From contig CAMOOO010000004.1 of NCBI GenBank assembly GCA_946621465.1, positions 1-64,000 of the forward strand: a DNA stretch of 64,000 nucleotides, given 5' to 3'. A program made the translations under genes and the position numbers. Of this stretch, positions 51,296-59,929 are shown piece by piece. Under the pieces are notes generated by a model. It searched no databases. It was not told the DNA's origin and was given only the letters and a program-made list of their open reading frames with translations. This stretch comes from an uncultured Clostridia bacterium (lineage in GTDB: Bacteria; Bacillota; Clostridia; Christensenellales; DTU072). The number at the start of each line of letters is the position of its first letter. Positions within the stretch are counted from its first letter, which is position 1.

Positions 51296-52492
51296 ATGGC
51301 TAATGATTTAGCGGTTCCGGGCGGAGATAAACCCTCGTTTTTTTTGAGACTCTTCAAAAAGAAGGAAAAACCGTTCACTGGTGAAAAAATGAAAGTCGGC
51401 ATTATCGGATGCGGATGGATTGCGGGAGATCACGTCAGAAATTACAAAAAGATGAACGACGTCGAGATCGTTGCTATCGCCGATCTTATTGAGGGAAAAG
51501 CGGAGGCTTTTGCCAGAAGACACGGTTTAAAATGCCGGATTTATCGGAGTCATAAAGAACTCATCGACAACGAAAAATTGGACATCGTCAGCGTCTGCAC
51601 TTACAATAAGACGCACGCCGAATGCTCCATTTACGCTCTCGACGCAGGCGTCAACGTTATGTGCGAGAAGCCCATGTGTGTTACCATCGAAGAGGCTATC
51701 GAGATGACCAAAGCGGCAAAACGCTCGGGCAAGAAGCTTTCTATCGGTTTCCAACCGCGTATGGACCCCAACTTCCAAGAGCTGAAAAAGGTAGTTCAGA
51801 GTGGAGAATTGGGTCAGGTCTACTACGTCCAGACGGGCGGCGGAAGAACCAATGGTATTCCCACCCCGTTCGGTACCTCTTTTATCGAGAGCAGTACCGC
51901 CGGTATCGGCGCGGTAGGCGACATCGGGTGCTATTCCCTCGACCTCGTCATGAACGCTCTCGGCTATCCGAAGCCCCTCACTGTCAGCGGTTACCTCAAT
52001 AATAGTTTCGGTAAGGATCCCAAAACCTTCCTCGGTCACCCCGAGTATGCCGAAAAATTCAGCGTAGACGACTTCGCGGCAGGATTCGTTCGTTTGGAAG
52101 GCGGCATCTGCCTCGACTTCCGTATTGCTTGGGCGATGAACTTGGAGACCCCCGGCGATACCCTTTTCTTCGGTACGAAGAAAGCCCTTCGCGTGCCGTC
52201 CACCGGCTGTTGGAACGGGAGCATCCCCAAACCGATGGAACTCTCCCACGTCAATCAGACGACGGGCATTATCACCAAAAAGAAGATCAAGAAGTTCAAG
52301 AGTCCGAACGTCTTCTATATGAAGCTCCGCGGCTTTATCGACGCCGTCCGTAACGACACCGAAGTTTCGGCGCCGCCCGAACAGATCCTATATAACCAGG
52401 CCATCATCGACGGTATCGTCCGCAGTGCGAAAGAGGGCAAAGAAGTGGAGATCATCCTGCCCGACTTCGATGAAAAACCCAAGAAGAAATAG
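51296..52492 (+). CDS. Gfo/Idh/MocA-family oxidoreductase
   Basis: A 398-residue NAD(P)-dependent dehydrogenase. After an unusual ~30-residue basic N-terminal extension (FFLRLFKKKEKPF) comes the Rossmann motif KVGIIGCGWIAGDH, then the family EKP motif (VMCEKPMCVT) and a C-terminal alpha/beta substrate domain (GAVGDIGCYSLDL, with the conserved Asp and the expected catalytic region). It probably oxidises a sugar or inositol derivative at one hydroxyl. Strong Shine-Dalgarno site AGGAGGT. The isomerase gene follows after 9 bases, a pairing seen in inositol and keto-sugar pathways. Confidence 0.9.
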   Translation: MANDLAVPGGDKPSFFLRLFKKKEKPFTGEKMKVGIIGCGWIAGDHVRNYKKMNDVEIVAIADLIEGKAEAFARRHGLKCRIYRSHKELIDNEKLDIVSVCTYNKTHAECSIYALDAGVNVMCEKPMCVTIEEAIEMTKAAKRSGKKLSIGFQPRMDPNFQELKKVVQSGELGQVYYVQTGGGRTNGIPTPFGTSFIESSTAGIGAVGDIGCYSLDLVMNALGYPKPLTVSGYLNNSFGKDPKTFLGHPEYAEKFSVDDFAAGFVRLEGGICLDFRIAWAMNLETPGDTLFFGTKKALRVPSTGCWNGSIPKPMELSHVNQTTGIITKKKIKKFKSPNVFYMKLRGFIDAVRNDTEVSAPPEQILYNQAIIDGIVRSAKEGKEVEIILPDFDEKPKKK

Positions 52493-52501
52493 GAGGAGAT
52501 C

Positions 52502-53242
52502 ATGCAAGAATACGGTTTGCAATTATACAGCGTCCGTGACGCTATGAAAAAAGATCTGCCCGGCACCATGGAAAAAGTGGCGAAAATGGGCTACGCAGGG
52601 GTGGAGTTCGCCGGATTCTACGGATACTCGGCAAAGGATATCAAGAAGATCCTCGATGACACCGGCCTGAAAGTTTTCGGCACCCATACCGGTATAAACG
52701 AACTGACCGACGATAAGATCAACGAGACCATCGAGTACATGAAAGAGATCGGCAACGAGAACATCGTTATTCCGGGTGCTCCCATAGGGAGCAAGCGGCA
52801 ACAAAACGCCACTTTGGCGCGTATCAATGCCGCTCAACCTATTTTGGAAAAAGAGGGAATCTCCCTTTCTTTCCATAACCATTCTCACGAGTTTGAGAAA
52901 AAATGGTTTACCCCCATTTTCTATCCCAGACTGATCTCGGAAACCAATTGCTGCCTCGAAGTGGATACTTTCTGGGCGTTCAACGCCGGCGTCGATCCCG
53001 TCGAGCATATAACTAAATATGCCGACCGCATCCGCCTCATTCACCTGAAAGACGGCATTAAGCAGGGCCGCTGCAAACCGGCACAGGGTATGAGCCTCGG
53101 CTCCGGAGACGCTCCGGTAGTTGCTGTCCTCAATAAAGCCATCGAGCTTGGTTTCAGGATCGTCGTCGAGAGCGAGAACCAAAAGCCGGATGGCATTTCC
53201 GAAGTCACCCGTTGTATCGACTTCCTTAAAGCGCAGAATTAA
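52502..53242 (+). CDS. Sugar phosphate isomerase/epimerase
   Basis: A 246-residue TIM barrel of the xylose-isomerase-like superfamily. It begins YGLQLYSVRDAMKKD and has metal-site regions VFGTHTGINEL, LSFHNHSHEF, CCLEVDTFWAF, RLIHLKDGI and IVVESENQ. Together with the Gfo/Idh enzyme it probably converts an oxidised sugar or cyclitol intermediate. It is distinct from the isomerase at 40052, which has different motifs. Shine-Dalgarno site AGGAGGAG; a terminator follows. Confidence 0.9.
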   Translation: MQEYGLQLYSVRDAMKKDLPGTMEKVAKMGYAGVEFAGFYGYSAKDIKKILDDTGLKVFGTHTGINELTDDKINETIEYMKEIGNENIVIPGAPIGSKRQQNATLARINAAQPILEKEGISLSFHNHSHEFEKKWFTPIFYPRLISETNCCLEVDTFWAFNAGVDPVEHITKYADRIRLIHLKDGIKQGRCKPAQGMSLGSGDAPVVAVLNKAIELGFRIVVESENQKPDGISEVTRCIDFLKAQN

Positions 53243-53276
53243 TAAAGTTTGTTTATAAAAAATATTGCCCTTCTTA

Positions 53277-53309
53277 TTTCCAGTAAGAAGGGCATTTTTA
53301 TTACCGATA
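53277..53309 (+). terminator. Intrinsic terminator of the Gfo/Idh operon
   Basis: GCCCTTCTTA pairs with TAAGAAGGGC (10 bp, 7-base loop), followed by ATTTTT. Confidence 0.9.
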
Positions 53310-53353
53310 AGAAATGTTACCCTGCAAAAGGAGTTCGTGACAAAATAATAAAA

Positions 53354-54400
53354 TTATTTTAATCTATAATATCGCGTATTTTTTCTGTCTCCTTCACGTT
53401 TCAGTTCTCCAGACGCAACTAATTTCCTTAATGCACCCTCTAGTGAACTCATGCTTAAAGAAGGGCATAATTCGCGGATATCCTGTTTGGAGAAACGCCC
53501 GATCTTATTTTGCGTGGCAAGACGCACCATCTCAAGTGCAGGACGTTTCACTTCTACAATCGAAAAACGGTCTCCAAAATCTTTGTATGCAGCGAGGATC
53601 GTTCCAAGCAGGAATTTGATAAAGGGCAGCGGGTCGTCCTTTTCTTCATGCCAACCCTCTTGCGATAGCGCGAGCGCGTCATAGTATAAATCTTTATTTT
53701 TTATGATCTTCGCTTCCAGAGAAACGTATTTTCCAACGTAGAATCCACTCCTATAGAGCAGAAGGGTGGTAAGGAGTCTACTCATTCTTCCGTTCCCATC
53801 GTTGAAGGGATGGATGCAAAGAAAGTCGTGTATGAAGACAGGTAGGACAATCAACGGTTCGACCTCCATATTCCCGATCACGCGATTATATTCTTCGCAA
53901 ATAAGGTCCAATGCTTCGGGCGTTTCATAAGGAGCTAAAGGCGTGAAAAGAATTTCCGTATGTCCATCGGGATGGGTTGCGCTGATATAGTTTTGCACTG
54001 TTTTCGTCCTTCCTGCCATAGGGTTATTCATATGACTATACAAAACCTTGTGTAGTTGTAAAATATAATTCCGCGTGAGGGGAATGGCGTCGAAACTCTC
54101 GTGGATCAGCCCGAGAACGTCCCTGTATCCCGAGATCTCCTGTTCGTTTCCGTTCCTTGGCGTCGTCTTTTCCGCAACGAGTTGTTTAATTCGGGTGTTG
54201 GTCGTAACGATACCCTCGATGGCGTTGGATGCCTCAGTACTTTGTATTTTGGCGAGATCCACTAATTTTTCTAGTTCGTCCGGACGCTGTTTTAAATAAA
54301 GCTCCTGTTTCCCCGCCTCTTTATAAATTGCGGCGATGAGTCCGAGCGTCTCGGAATCCCACTTTTGGTCTTTGATCTTATCGTAATTAAAAGCTCTCAT
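53354..54400 (-). CDS. Fic-domain AMP-transferase-like protein
   Basis: A 348-residue protein. The N-terminal helical region carries the inhibitory motif S58-NAI-E62-G63 ([S/T]xxxE[G/N]), whose Glu blocks the ATP site. The catalytic HPFNDGNGRMSR (His197) is complete. A C-terminal winged-helix-like segment (IGRFSKQDIRELCPSLSMSSL) follows. Class II Fic proteins of this layout transfer AMP to protein targets under autoinhibition. Both key motifs are intact, so it is predicted active when released. GGAGG lies at the start. No antitoxin gene is adjacent. Confidence 0.92.
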   Translation of the reverse strand: MRAFNYDKIKDQKWDSETLGLIAAIYKEAGKQELYLKQRPDELEKLVDLAKIQSTEASNAIEGIVTTNTRIKQLVAEKTTPRNGNEQEISGYRDVLGLIHESFDAIPLTRNYILQLHKVLYSHMNNPMAGRTKTVQNYISATHPDGHTEILFTPLAPYETPEALDLICEEYNRVIGNMEVEPLIVLPVFIHDFLCIHPFNDGNGRMSRLLTTLLLYRSGFYVGKYVSLEAKIIKNKDLYYDALALSQEGWHEEKDDPLPFIKFLLGTILAAYKDFGDRFSIVEVKRPALEMVRLATQNKIGRFSKQDIRELCPSLSMSSLEGALRKLVASGELKREGDRKNTRYYRLK

Positions 54401-54485
54401 TCCCTTGCCTCCGGATTATTCCCTTAAATACTACCATATTATAAGGGAAAGCGCAAGTATTAAGTGTAAAAAGCAGTATTTTTTA

Positions 54486-54737
54486 GGAATGGCTCTTATT
54501 TAGTGATTTACACTTATAAAACGAATGTCGGCCTGTCCAATAGACAAAGATATTCATATAAAAGAAGATACAATTTTGATAAAAAGCGGATGAAAAGAAT
54601 AGTTTTGTAAACTTGCGCAAAAATTTCACTTGTGGTAGTCCACGGCGTGCGCACCGTTTTTAAAGCAGTTTGCTCATGGCAACGTGCTTTTTTAAGTGGG
54701 CTTCTCCTTTTCCCCCAAAAGCAAATGCTTTTTGGGG
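54486..54737 (-). repeat. Composite of elements A (copy 3) and B
   Basis: On the minus strand: hairpin 1 (54737-54712, CCCCAAAAAGC / GCTTTTGGGG); AAAAGGAGAAGCC; hairpin 2 (54690-54662, AAAGCA..TTGC / GCAA..TGCTTT around CATGA); the tail GCGCACGCCGTGGAC; then element B (AAGTGAAATTTTTGCGCAAG ... GTGTAAATCACTAAA). The order A-B is the same as at 24227-24697. Non-coding. Confidence 0.7.
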
Positions 54738-54927
54738 TGCTCCGTAATTCTCCTTGCTTTTGCACAAAATCACAGAAAATAGTTACCCCTTATTTTTTCT
54801 CCTTACTTTTTTCTACAATGCGCGGACGTCTTTCGCCGCCGTAACATCTTTTGTTGTTCGATACATAAACAAAAAGAAAACTAAATCCGTCAATAAGATA
54901 TCAAAAGAGAGTAAAAAATGTTATTAC

Positions 54928-54989
54928 TTAACAACATGGTTGTTAATAGGGGCTGTTAAAAAACTCATATTTCTTAACAGCCCCTTTTT
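54928..54989 (+). terminator. Tandem hairpins with terminator, no upstream gene
   Basis: A perfect palindromic hairpin TTAACAACATGGTTGTTAA (54928-54946) is followed by an 11-bp terminator stem GGGGCTGTTAA / TTAACAGCCCC (54949-54984) and TTTTT. The T-run is on the plus strand, where no gene is seen for over 1.5 kb, so an unannotated plus transcript may end here. Confidence 0.7.
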
Positions 54990-55006
54990 ATCGGTTTTTA
55001 CTGGGA

Positions 55007-56152
55007 TTATTCTGCAAGTTCCTGAATGTCTTTTTCTAAAATAACGGAGTCGATTTGCTGTTCATTTTCCGAATCGTCTGTTTCGATAGTTTGCTCGCTT
55101 CCGGGTGTTGTATTATCAACAGGAACGATCTTTTTTTCTTTTTTACGTATATTTTGCACGGATAATACAAAATGCAATGCAATGCTCAACAGCATGACAG
55201 GAAGGTAAAATGAGCGGGAGAGTTGGAACCAGGTTTTAACGAGGTTTGCTGAAATTTCATCAATATCTCCTCCTGCAAATAATGACCGCACAATACAATT
55301 TAGCGCAAGGAGAATGATATTATATATCATCATTCCTTTTGCTTTTCTTTTTAAGGAGGAAAGGTTGCTTGTCGTTTCGGAAAGATGGATGAATTTTCCA
55401 ATCAAACTTAAAAGGAGTATAAAAGACACGATCGTCATGCCATCATTTAAAATATAAACATAGATATAGTAAATGAAAACACTTCCGGTTCCGGGCGTTA
55501 CAGTGGCACCTTTTCCATCGGTAATCATAATGTTTCCCCAAGGTTGGTAGAAAAGTACCAAGAAATAAACGAAAAGAGCAAAAAGTAAGAGAATCTGAAG
55601 TGTGTATTGTAACACAAAAGAATAATCCGCTTTTTGGACTTTATCGCCTTTAACGGAGCAAAATACCTCATTTTTGAATGCACAAAAAACTTTGGAGAAT
55701 ACGGCTAGAGTTCCGGAAATAACGAGGAAAACTATATTATACCATGCAAGCGTTGCTTCGCTCATTAAATTACACAGTAAGCAAAAAAGGAGATAGGACA
55801 TGAAAGCCGACGAGTTATCATTTACCGTGGAAAGCCATAATTGGTTGCGTATGTCTTCTTTCCTTTTATAGCTTACTGTTTTTTTCAAGTCAGATATCAG
55901 TCTCTTTGTAAATGCTATAACAATAATAACATACACGACCGCTACGGCGAGTTCTGTGACGTTCGTGAGAGCATTCGCTTTCGTCGTTTTAAAAATATTA
56001 AATGCAAATTGTATAATATTCAGTATTGACGTTCGAATTCCAAAGCAATAAGTGCCGCCAAGGATAAGCAGTAGCAGAGCGATAGCTTGTATGCAGCAAG
56101 TAGCTATCATAGTTGAAATTTCAATTATTGATAAAATCTTTTTATTGTTCAT
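55007..56152 (-). CDS. Polytopic membrane protein of unknown family
   Basis: A 381-residue protein with seven to eight hydrophobic segments and a long polar, acidic C-terminal tail (about 60 residues) predicted to be cytoplasmic. No family is recognised. The ATG at 56152 lies inside the end of the upstream gene (11-base overlap) and has a GGAG site, indicating translational coupling. The longer open frame is rejected. Expression is presumably set by the operator-promoter at 57351-57394 and the XRE regulator at 57413. Confidence 0.65.
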   Translation of the reverse strand: MNNKKILSIIEISTMIATCCIQAIALLLLILGGTYCFGIRTSILNIIQFAFNIFKTTKANALTNVTELAVAVVYVIIVIAFTKRLISDLKKTVSYKRKEDIRNQLWLSTVNDNSSAFMSYLLFCLLCNLMSEATLAWYNIVFLVISGTLAVFSKVFCAFKNEVFCSVKGDKVQKADYSFVLQYTLQILLLFALFVYFLVLFYQPWGNIMITDGKGATVTPGTGSVFIYYIYVYILNDGMTIVSFILLLSLIGKFIHLSETTSNLSSLKRKAKGMMIYNIILLALNCIVRSLFAGGDIDEISANLVKTWFQLSRSFYLPVMLLSIALHFVLSVQNIRKKEKKIVPVDNTTPGSEQTIETDDSENEQQIDSVILEKDIQELAE

Positions 56153-57272
56153 TGTTGCTTCTCCATATTGCATCGGAAATATTGGCGGCGTCAACCAGGT
56201 CAATGTTTTCGATAATTGTATTGTTGATGTTGGTAAACACTAAGTTTTCCGACACCTCTGCACTCATATTGATAGAAGAGCTGTTTTCAGATTCTTTTCT
56301 CTTGATACTCATAGTATATTTCATTTCGGGACTTTCTTTTTGTTTGACGGAAAGATGCATATTGCCTCCGGTGATATCCTTTTCTTCTATAGAGCTGCCA
56401 AGATCTCTGATCAATAATTGTAGGGCTAAGTCTTTGAAATTATCTCCTGTAAGGGTTAATTCTTTCCGGTTGGAAATTGTATTTTCATCTAAAGCGTGGA
56501 AAACTTCTCCGCATTTATTGATTAAGCTATAGGTGCTGTCGATGATGGAATCGAGTTCAGAAAAAGAAATAGAAGAGTCTTGCTCATTTAAAACCAGCCA
56601 TTCATTATAATATTGTGGTTTAAGGCATGCGCGAGAAGTTGATGTTTTATTAGCCGAGGAAGAACTACTCGAATTGGAATAATTATTGTTGTCGGAATAA
56701 TTATTATTGTTTGAGTAATCATTATTTTGGGTGGAATTGCTATTTGTTTCGGTGTAGGAAACGGACGAAATGGCCTCAAATTTTCTGAATCTATATGCAT
56801 AAGAGATCCCGGAAATAGGATTTACTGTATGATATAAATCATAATCGAAAGAATAATTAACATGAGAAGCAGAATTGCCGTCGGTGTCGGCCATGTTAAT
56901 ATAGCCGCTTGCAGTCAAAAAAATGGCATTTTCCGTCATATACATCCATCCTTTCAATTCGGTTGTCAAGGAATAGTTACCGGAAGCGCTGGAGTATTTT
57001 TCGGAGATAAATAGTTTTTCTGCTGAATCGAAAGAGATGCTTACGCTCTTATAACGAATCCCGGCAGCGCCGTCTATCTCACCCTCAATGGTGTCAATGT
57101 AATTCTGTCCTAAGGACAATGACGACAAGAGGGTGGAAAACGCCTCAAGATCCTCAATCTGTTCGTTTTTTCCATTGCCCTTGCCAACTTTAGGCTGTGA
57201 TGAGTCGTTTGGGATAATGATTGCCGCAATCAAAATAATGAGACTCAACACTAAATTAACGTACTTATTCAT
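56142..57272 (-). CDS. Membrane-anchored extracellular protein of unknown family
   Basis: A 376-residue protein with an uncleaved signal-anchor (YVNLVLSLIILIAAIII) and a large outer domain. A central Asn/Ser/Tyr-rich linker (residues ~185-215, DYSNNNNYSDNNNYSNS) joins two beta-rich parts, the first with pattern VSISFDSAEKLFISEKYSS. It is tightly coupled to the polytopic protein downstream, which suggests a two-component membrane complex. The ATG at 57272 has GGAGG five bases upstream. Function unknown. Confidence 0.65.
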   Translation of the reverse strand: MNKYVNLVLSLIILIAAIIIPNDSSQPKVGKGNGKNEQIEDLEAFSTLLSSLSLGQNYIDTIEGEIDGAAGIRYKSVSISFDSAEKLFISEKYSSASGNYSLTTELKGWMYMTENAIFLTASGYINMADTDGNSASHVNYSFDYDLYHTVNPISGISYAYRFRKFEAISSVSYTETNSNSTQNNDYSNNNNYSDNNNYSNSSSSSSANKTSTSRACLKPQYYNEWLVLNEQDSSISFSELDSIIDSTYSLINKCGEVFHALDENTISNRKELTLTGDNFKDLALQLLIRDLGSSIEEKDITGGNMHLSVKQKESPEMKYTMSIKRKESENSSSINMSAEVSENLVFTNINNTIIENIDLVDAANISDAIWRSNNEQ

Positions 57273-57350
57273 ATAATCCTCCTTTGTTTTCAAGAGGAGA
57301 GTAAAGCCTGATTGACAACGAAAAAAACCTGATTTCTCCTCTTTGGTACA

Positions 57351-57394
57351 ATTATACTAGACAAAACATCTAGTGTCAAGATAAATTGTCTAGT
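57351..57394 (-). promoter_or_regulatory. Consensus promoter within triple XRE operator
   Basis: Minus strand TTGACA (57379-57374), a 17-base spacer and TATAAT (57356-57351). ACTAGACAA (57356-57364) is perfectly inverted by TTGTCTAGT (57386-57394), with a related TCTAGTGTC half-site (57369-57377) on the -35. Three CTAG-centred sites thus flank and cover the promoter. Confidence 0.75.
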
Positions 57395-57412
57395 TTTTGT
57401 CAAAATAAAGAT

Positions 57413-57619
57413 ATGGATATCTTTTTTTGCAATAATCTGAAATCAGCCAGAAAAGGGTGCGGACTCACACAAAATGAAGTCGCAAAAATGCTTGGCGTGG
57501 TTGAAAGTTGTTATGCTAATTGGGAGCAAGGGCGCACGGAACCTAGCATAGGTATGCTCAGGAGACTTTGTGAGATCTTTGACGTCAGCGCAGATGAACT
57601 GTTGGGTGGAAACGGATGA
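57413..57619 (+). CDS. XRE-family transcriptional regulator
   Basis: A 68-residue single-domain Cro/C1-type regulator (LKSARKGCGLTQNEVAKMLG, SCYANWEQGRTEPS, LCEIFDVSADELLGG). I chose the ATG at 57413: the earlier TTG at 57386 is the first base of an operator half-site. It is divergent from the two membrane-protein genes and most likely represses them by binding the CTAG-centred repeats, and may regulate itself. Confidence 0.85.
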   Translation: MDIFFCNNLKSARKGCGLTQNEVAKMLGVVESCYANWEQGRTEPSIGMLRRLCEIFDVSADELLGGNG

Positions 57620-57656
57620 AAGAATGTTTGTTTGAGCGGTTTATTCGTGTTTCACG

Positions 57657-58952
57657 TTAAACTTTTTCCTCAGGCAGATTTTCCGGAGATTTTTTTAAAC
57701 CCGTTTGAAGCCACAAAATGGCGACCAGAGTGAATACCGCGCCGATAGCGGAGAGGATCTGTTGGGCGTATGCGGAGATGCCAAAGAGGACGTTCCCGTT
57801 CGTCTGGATGTAACCAACGAGTAGTCCGCCCAGCGTGCTGACCAAAAAGCCGCTCAGACCGGAGATGCCCTGTTCCAGGGCGTAGGCGCACATCCGTAGG
57901 TGGTTGGGGACTTCGGTGAAGACGAGGTTCAGGAGTCCTCCGCTGATTGCCGCGAGGCTGACAGCGTACAGGATATAGTGGATGGCGTACAGATATTTTC
58001 CGTTGGAAGGAACGGTAAAGACGTTGACGATGAACCCGGCGGCGGCAATGCTGAGGCCGATAGTCAGCACCCTTTCAAAGGACGTTTTGTCGGCGTATTT
58101 GCCGAACGGATGACTGACAAGCGCACGCGCAGCGGCGTGAACGAATGCCAGTACGGAGACGAAAGTCATAGAAAAGCCCAGTTCTTTTATCTGATAACTG
58201 CCGTAAAAAGGCGTAGTGATATATGTCGCAATATTCCATAAAACGCACAAAAAGATGATTTTTCGTAACCTTTTATACTGAAAAAGCTCTTTTAAAAGGA
58301 CGGATAACTTCTTTTTTTCCTCCGCCGGTTGTTCTTTTTCTTTTGACAAGACGAGGGTCATGGTATGGCAGACAGCGAGTAGGAAAATGGCGATGGAAGT
58401 GATGATAAAAGCGGTGTGCAATTCTCCTTTTGCCTCGTAGTGGTCGATGACGACGCCGGCGACGACGGAGGTTATGACGCCCCCGATCAAGGAGACGATC
58501 TCCTTTGTCGCTGTGAATTCGCCCTTTTTCTTATCGTCCACCAGTTCCATAAACCAGTTCATTTTGGGCGATAATATTACGTTACTAATAATATATCCCA
58601 GTAATAAGAACAATATAAAGAGGCTTGTTTTTGCCGAAGTCCCTACGTTAAAGATGGGAACGAGGTAGACGAGCGCAAAGCAGAGCTGATTGACGGAGTG
58701 GAAGAAGGTGACCCACTTTTTGACCGGGCGTTTTCCGGCAAGAAAGAGGGCAAACACCTGAAAAGAATACCCAAGAGAGACAAAAGCGGTCAAAATACCG
58801 GTCACGCCGTCGCTGATCCCGATATCGGAGGTCACTTTTGCCAGGTACGCCCCGGTAATGAGCAGGGAAATAAAATACTCGAACCCTGCCTCTAAAATAT
58901 ACATCAATCTGCTGAAAGCATATTGATCTTTGCCTGCAAATAATTTTTTCAT
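57657..58952 (-). CDS. MFS transporter
   Basis: A 431-residue protein with 12 predicted helices. The first (FSRLMYILEAGFEYFISLLI), the loop FLAGKRPVKKWVTFFHSVN and the inter-domain stretch SKEKEQPAEEKKKLSVLLKE are characteristic of a clostridial MFS branch of unknown substrate. There is no ligand-specific neighbour. The start is 5 bases after GCGGG only. It is divergent from the amino-acid ABC transporter operon. Confidence 0.82.
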   Translation of the reverse strand: MKKLFAGKDQYAFSRLMYILEAGFEYFISLLITGAYLAKVTSDIGISDGVTGILTAFVSLGYSFQVFALFLAGKRPVKKWVTFFHSVNQLCFALVYLVPIFNVGTSAKTSLFILFLLLGYIISNVILSPKMNWFMELVDDKKKGEFTATKEIVSLIGGVITSVVAGVVIDHYEAKGELHTAFIITSIAIFLLAVCHTMTLVLSKEKEQPAEEKKKLSVLLKELFQYKRLRKIIFLCVLWNIATYITTPFYGSYQIKELGFSMTFVSVLAFVHAAARALVSHPFGKYADKTSFERVLTIGLSIAAAGFIVNVFTVPSNGKYLYAIHYILYAVSLAAISGGLLNLVFTEVPNHLRMCAYALEQGISGLSGFLVSTLGGLLVGYIQTNGNVLFGISAYAQQILSAIGAVFTLVAILWLQTGLKKSPENLPEEKV

Positions 58953-59024
58953 CCCGCATATTCTACATCATCCGCGCCCAAAGTACAAATATTTTTGAGA
59001 AATTTTTAAAAAAGTTGCAAAAAA

Positions 59025-59083
59025 CACTTTACAAAACTAAAGTGTCATGATATAATGGGAACACTTTATCAAATTAAAGTGCT
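59025..59083 (+). promoter_or_regulatory. Promoter flanked by paired operators
   Basis: TTTACA (59029-59034), a 17-base spacer and TATAAT (59052-59057). Two near-identical inverted repeats, ACACTTT..AAAGTGT (59025-59046) and CACTTTA..TAAAGTG (59063-59082), are centred 37 bases apart, on the -35 and just past the start point. This fits a repressor of the downstream ABC operon. Confidence 0.8.
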
Positions 59084-59122
59084 AAACTAAAAAACAATAA
59101 AGTTAAATAAGGAGAACTAAAA

Positions 59123-59920
59123 ATGAAAAAGAAAATCATTATTGCTATTGTGGCTGTTGTCATGATGGTTGCTTGCATCGGATGCTTTACCGCTTGCAAC
59201 AAATCCAAGAGCGATTACGAGACTATCGCGGAAAAAGGATACTTTGTTTGCGGTATTACTTATTATGAGCCGATGAATTATTTTGATGAGGATGATTCCC
59301 TTGTTGGATTTGATACGGAATTTGCGCAGGCTGTTGCCGAAAAAATGGGCTTGAAAGCCAAATTCCAAGTTATTTCCTGGGAAGAAAAGTTCGTTGAACT
59401 CAATGGGAAGAGCATTGACTGCATCTGGAACGGATTTACCGTTAACGAGGAGAGAAAGGGTCAGGTCGATTTCTCCAAAACCTATCTCAACAACACCCAA
59501 TGTGTTGTTGTCAAAGCTGCTAATCTTGCTACCTTGAACAGTACGGACGCTATTGAGGGTAAAAAAGCCGCTGCTGAAGCCGGTTCCGCCGGAGAAGGTG
59601 CTGCAAAAGAATTGACCGATACTGCAAAAGTTACTTCCGTCCAGGCGCAAACCAATGCATTGACCGAAGTTAAGTCCGGAACCGTTGACTTTGCCGTTAT
59701 CGACTTGATCATGGCAAACAGCATGGTAGGAAAGGGCGAATACAGTGACCTCGCTATTGCCACCGGAATCCAACTCGAAGCTGAAGAATATGCTATCGGG
59801 TTCCGTAAAGGTAGCGACATGGTTGAAAAGGTCAATGCTGCTATCGACGAACTGATCGCTGACGGAACGATGGCGAGACTTGCTGAAAAATACGGTGTTT
59901 CCAATCAGCTCGTAAAATAA
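59123..59920 (+). CDS. Amino-acid ABC transporter substrate-binding lipoprotein
   Basis: A 265-residue family 3 extracellular binding protein. A signal peptide and lipobox (FTAC) anchor it outside the membrane. The mature domain has YFVCGITYYEPMNYFDED, LVGFDTEFAQAVAEKMG, KSIDCIWNGFTVNEERKGQVDFSKTY-like strands and the closing region YAIGFRKGSDMVEKVNAA, typical of binders of polar amino acids such as Gln, His, Arg or Cys. Strong Shine-Dalgarno site AAGGAG. First gene of a three-gene importer operon. Confidence 0.93.
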   Translation: MKKKIIIAIVAVVMMVACIGCFTACNKSKSDYETIAEKGYFVCGITYYEPMNYFDEDDSLVGFDTEFAQAVAEKMGLKAKFQVISWEEKFVELNGKSIDCIWNGFTVNEERKGQVDFSKTYLNNTQCVVVKAANLATLNSTDAIEGKKAAAEAGSAGEGAAKELTDTAKVTSVQAQTNALTEVKSGTVDFAVIDLIMANSMVGKGEYSDLAIATGIQLEAEEYAIGFRKGSDMVEKVNAAIDELIADGTMARLAEKYGVSNQLVK

Positions 59921-59929
59921 TAAAAAACG

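Noticed and set aside
54632..55044. Small plus-strand ORFs between the Fic gene and the membrane-protein operon
   Set aside because: They overlap the repeat hairpins and terminator, have low-complexity translations and no Shine-Dalgarno site.
57386..57412. TTG start nine codons upstream for the small XRE regulator
   Set aside because: The TTG is the first base of an operator half-site, and no ribosome-binding site precedes it.
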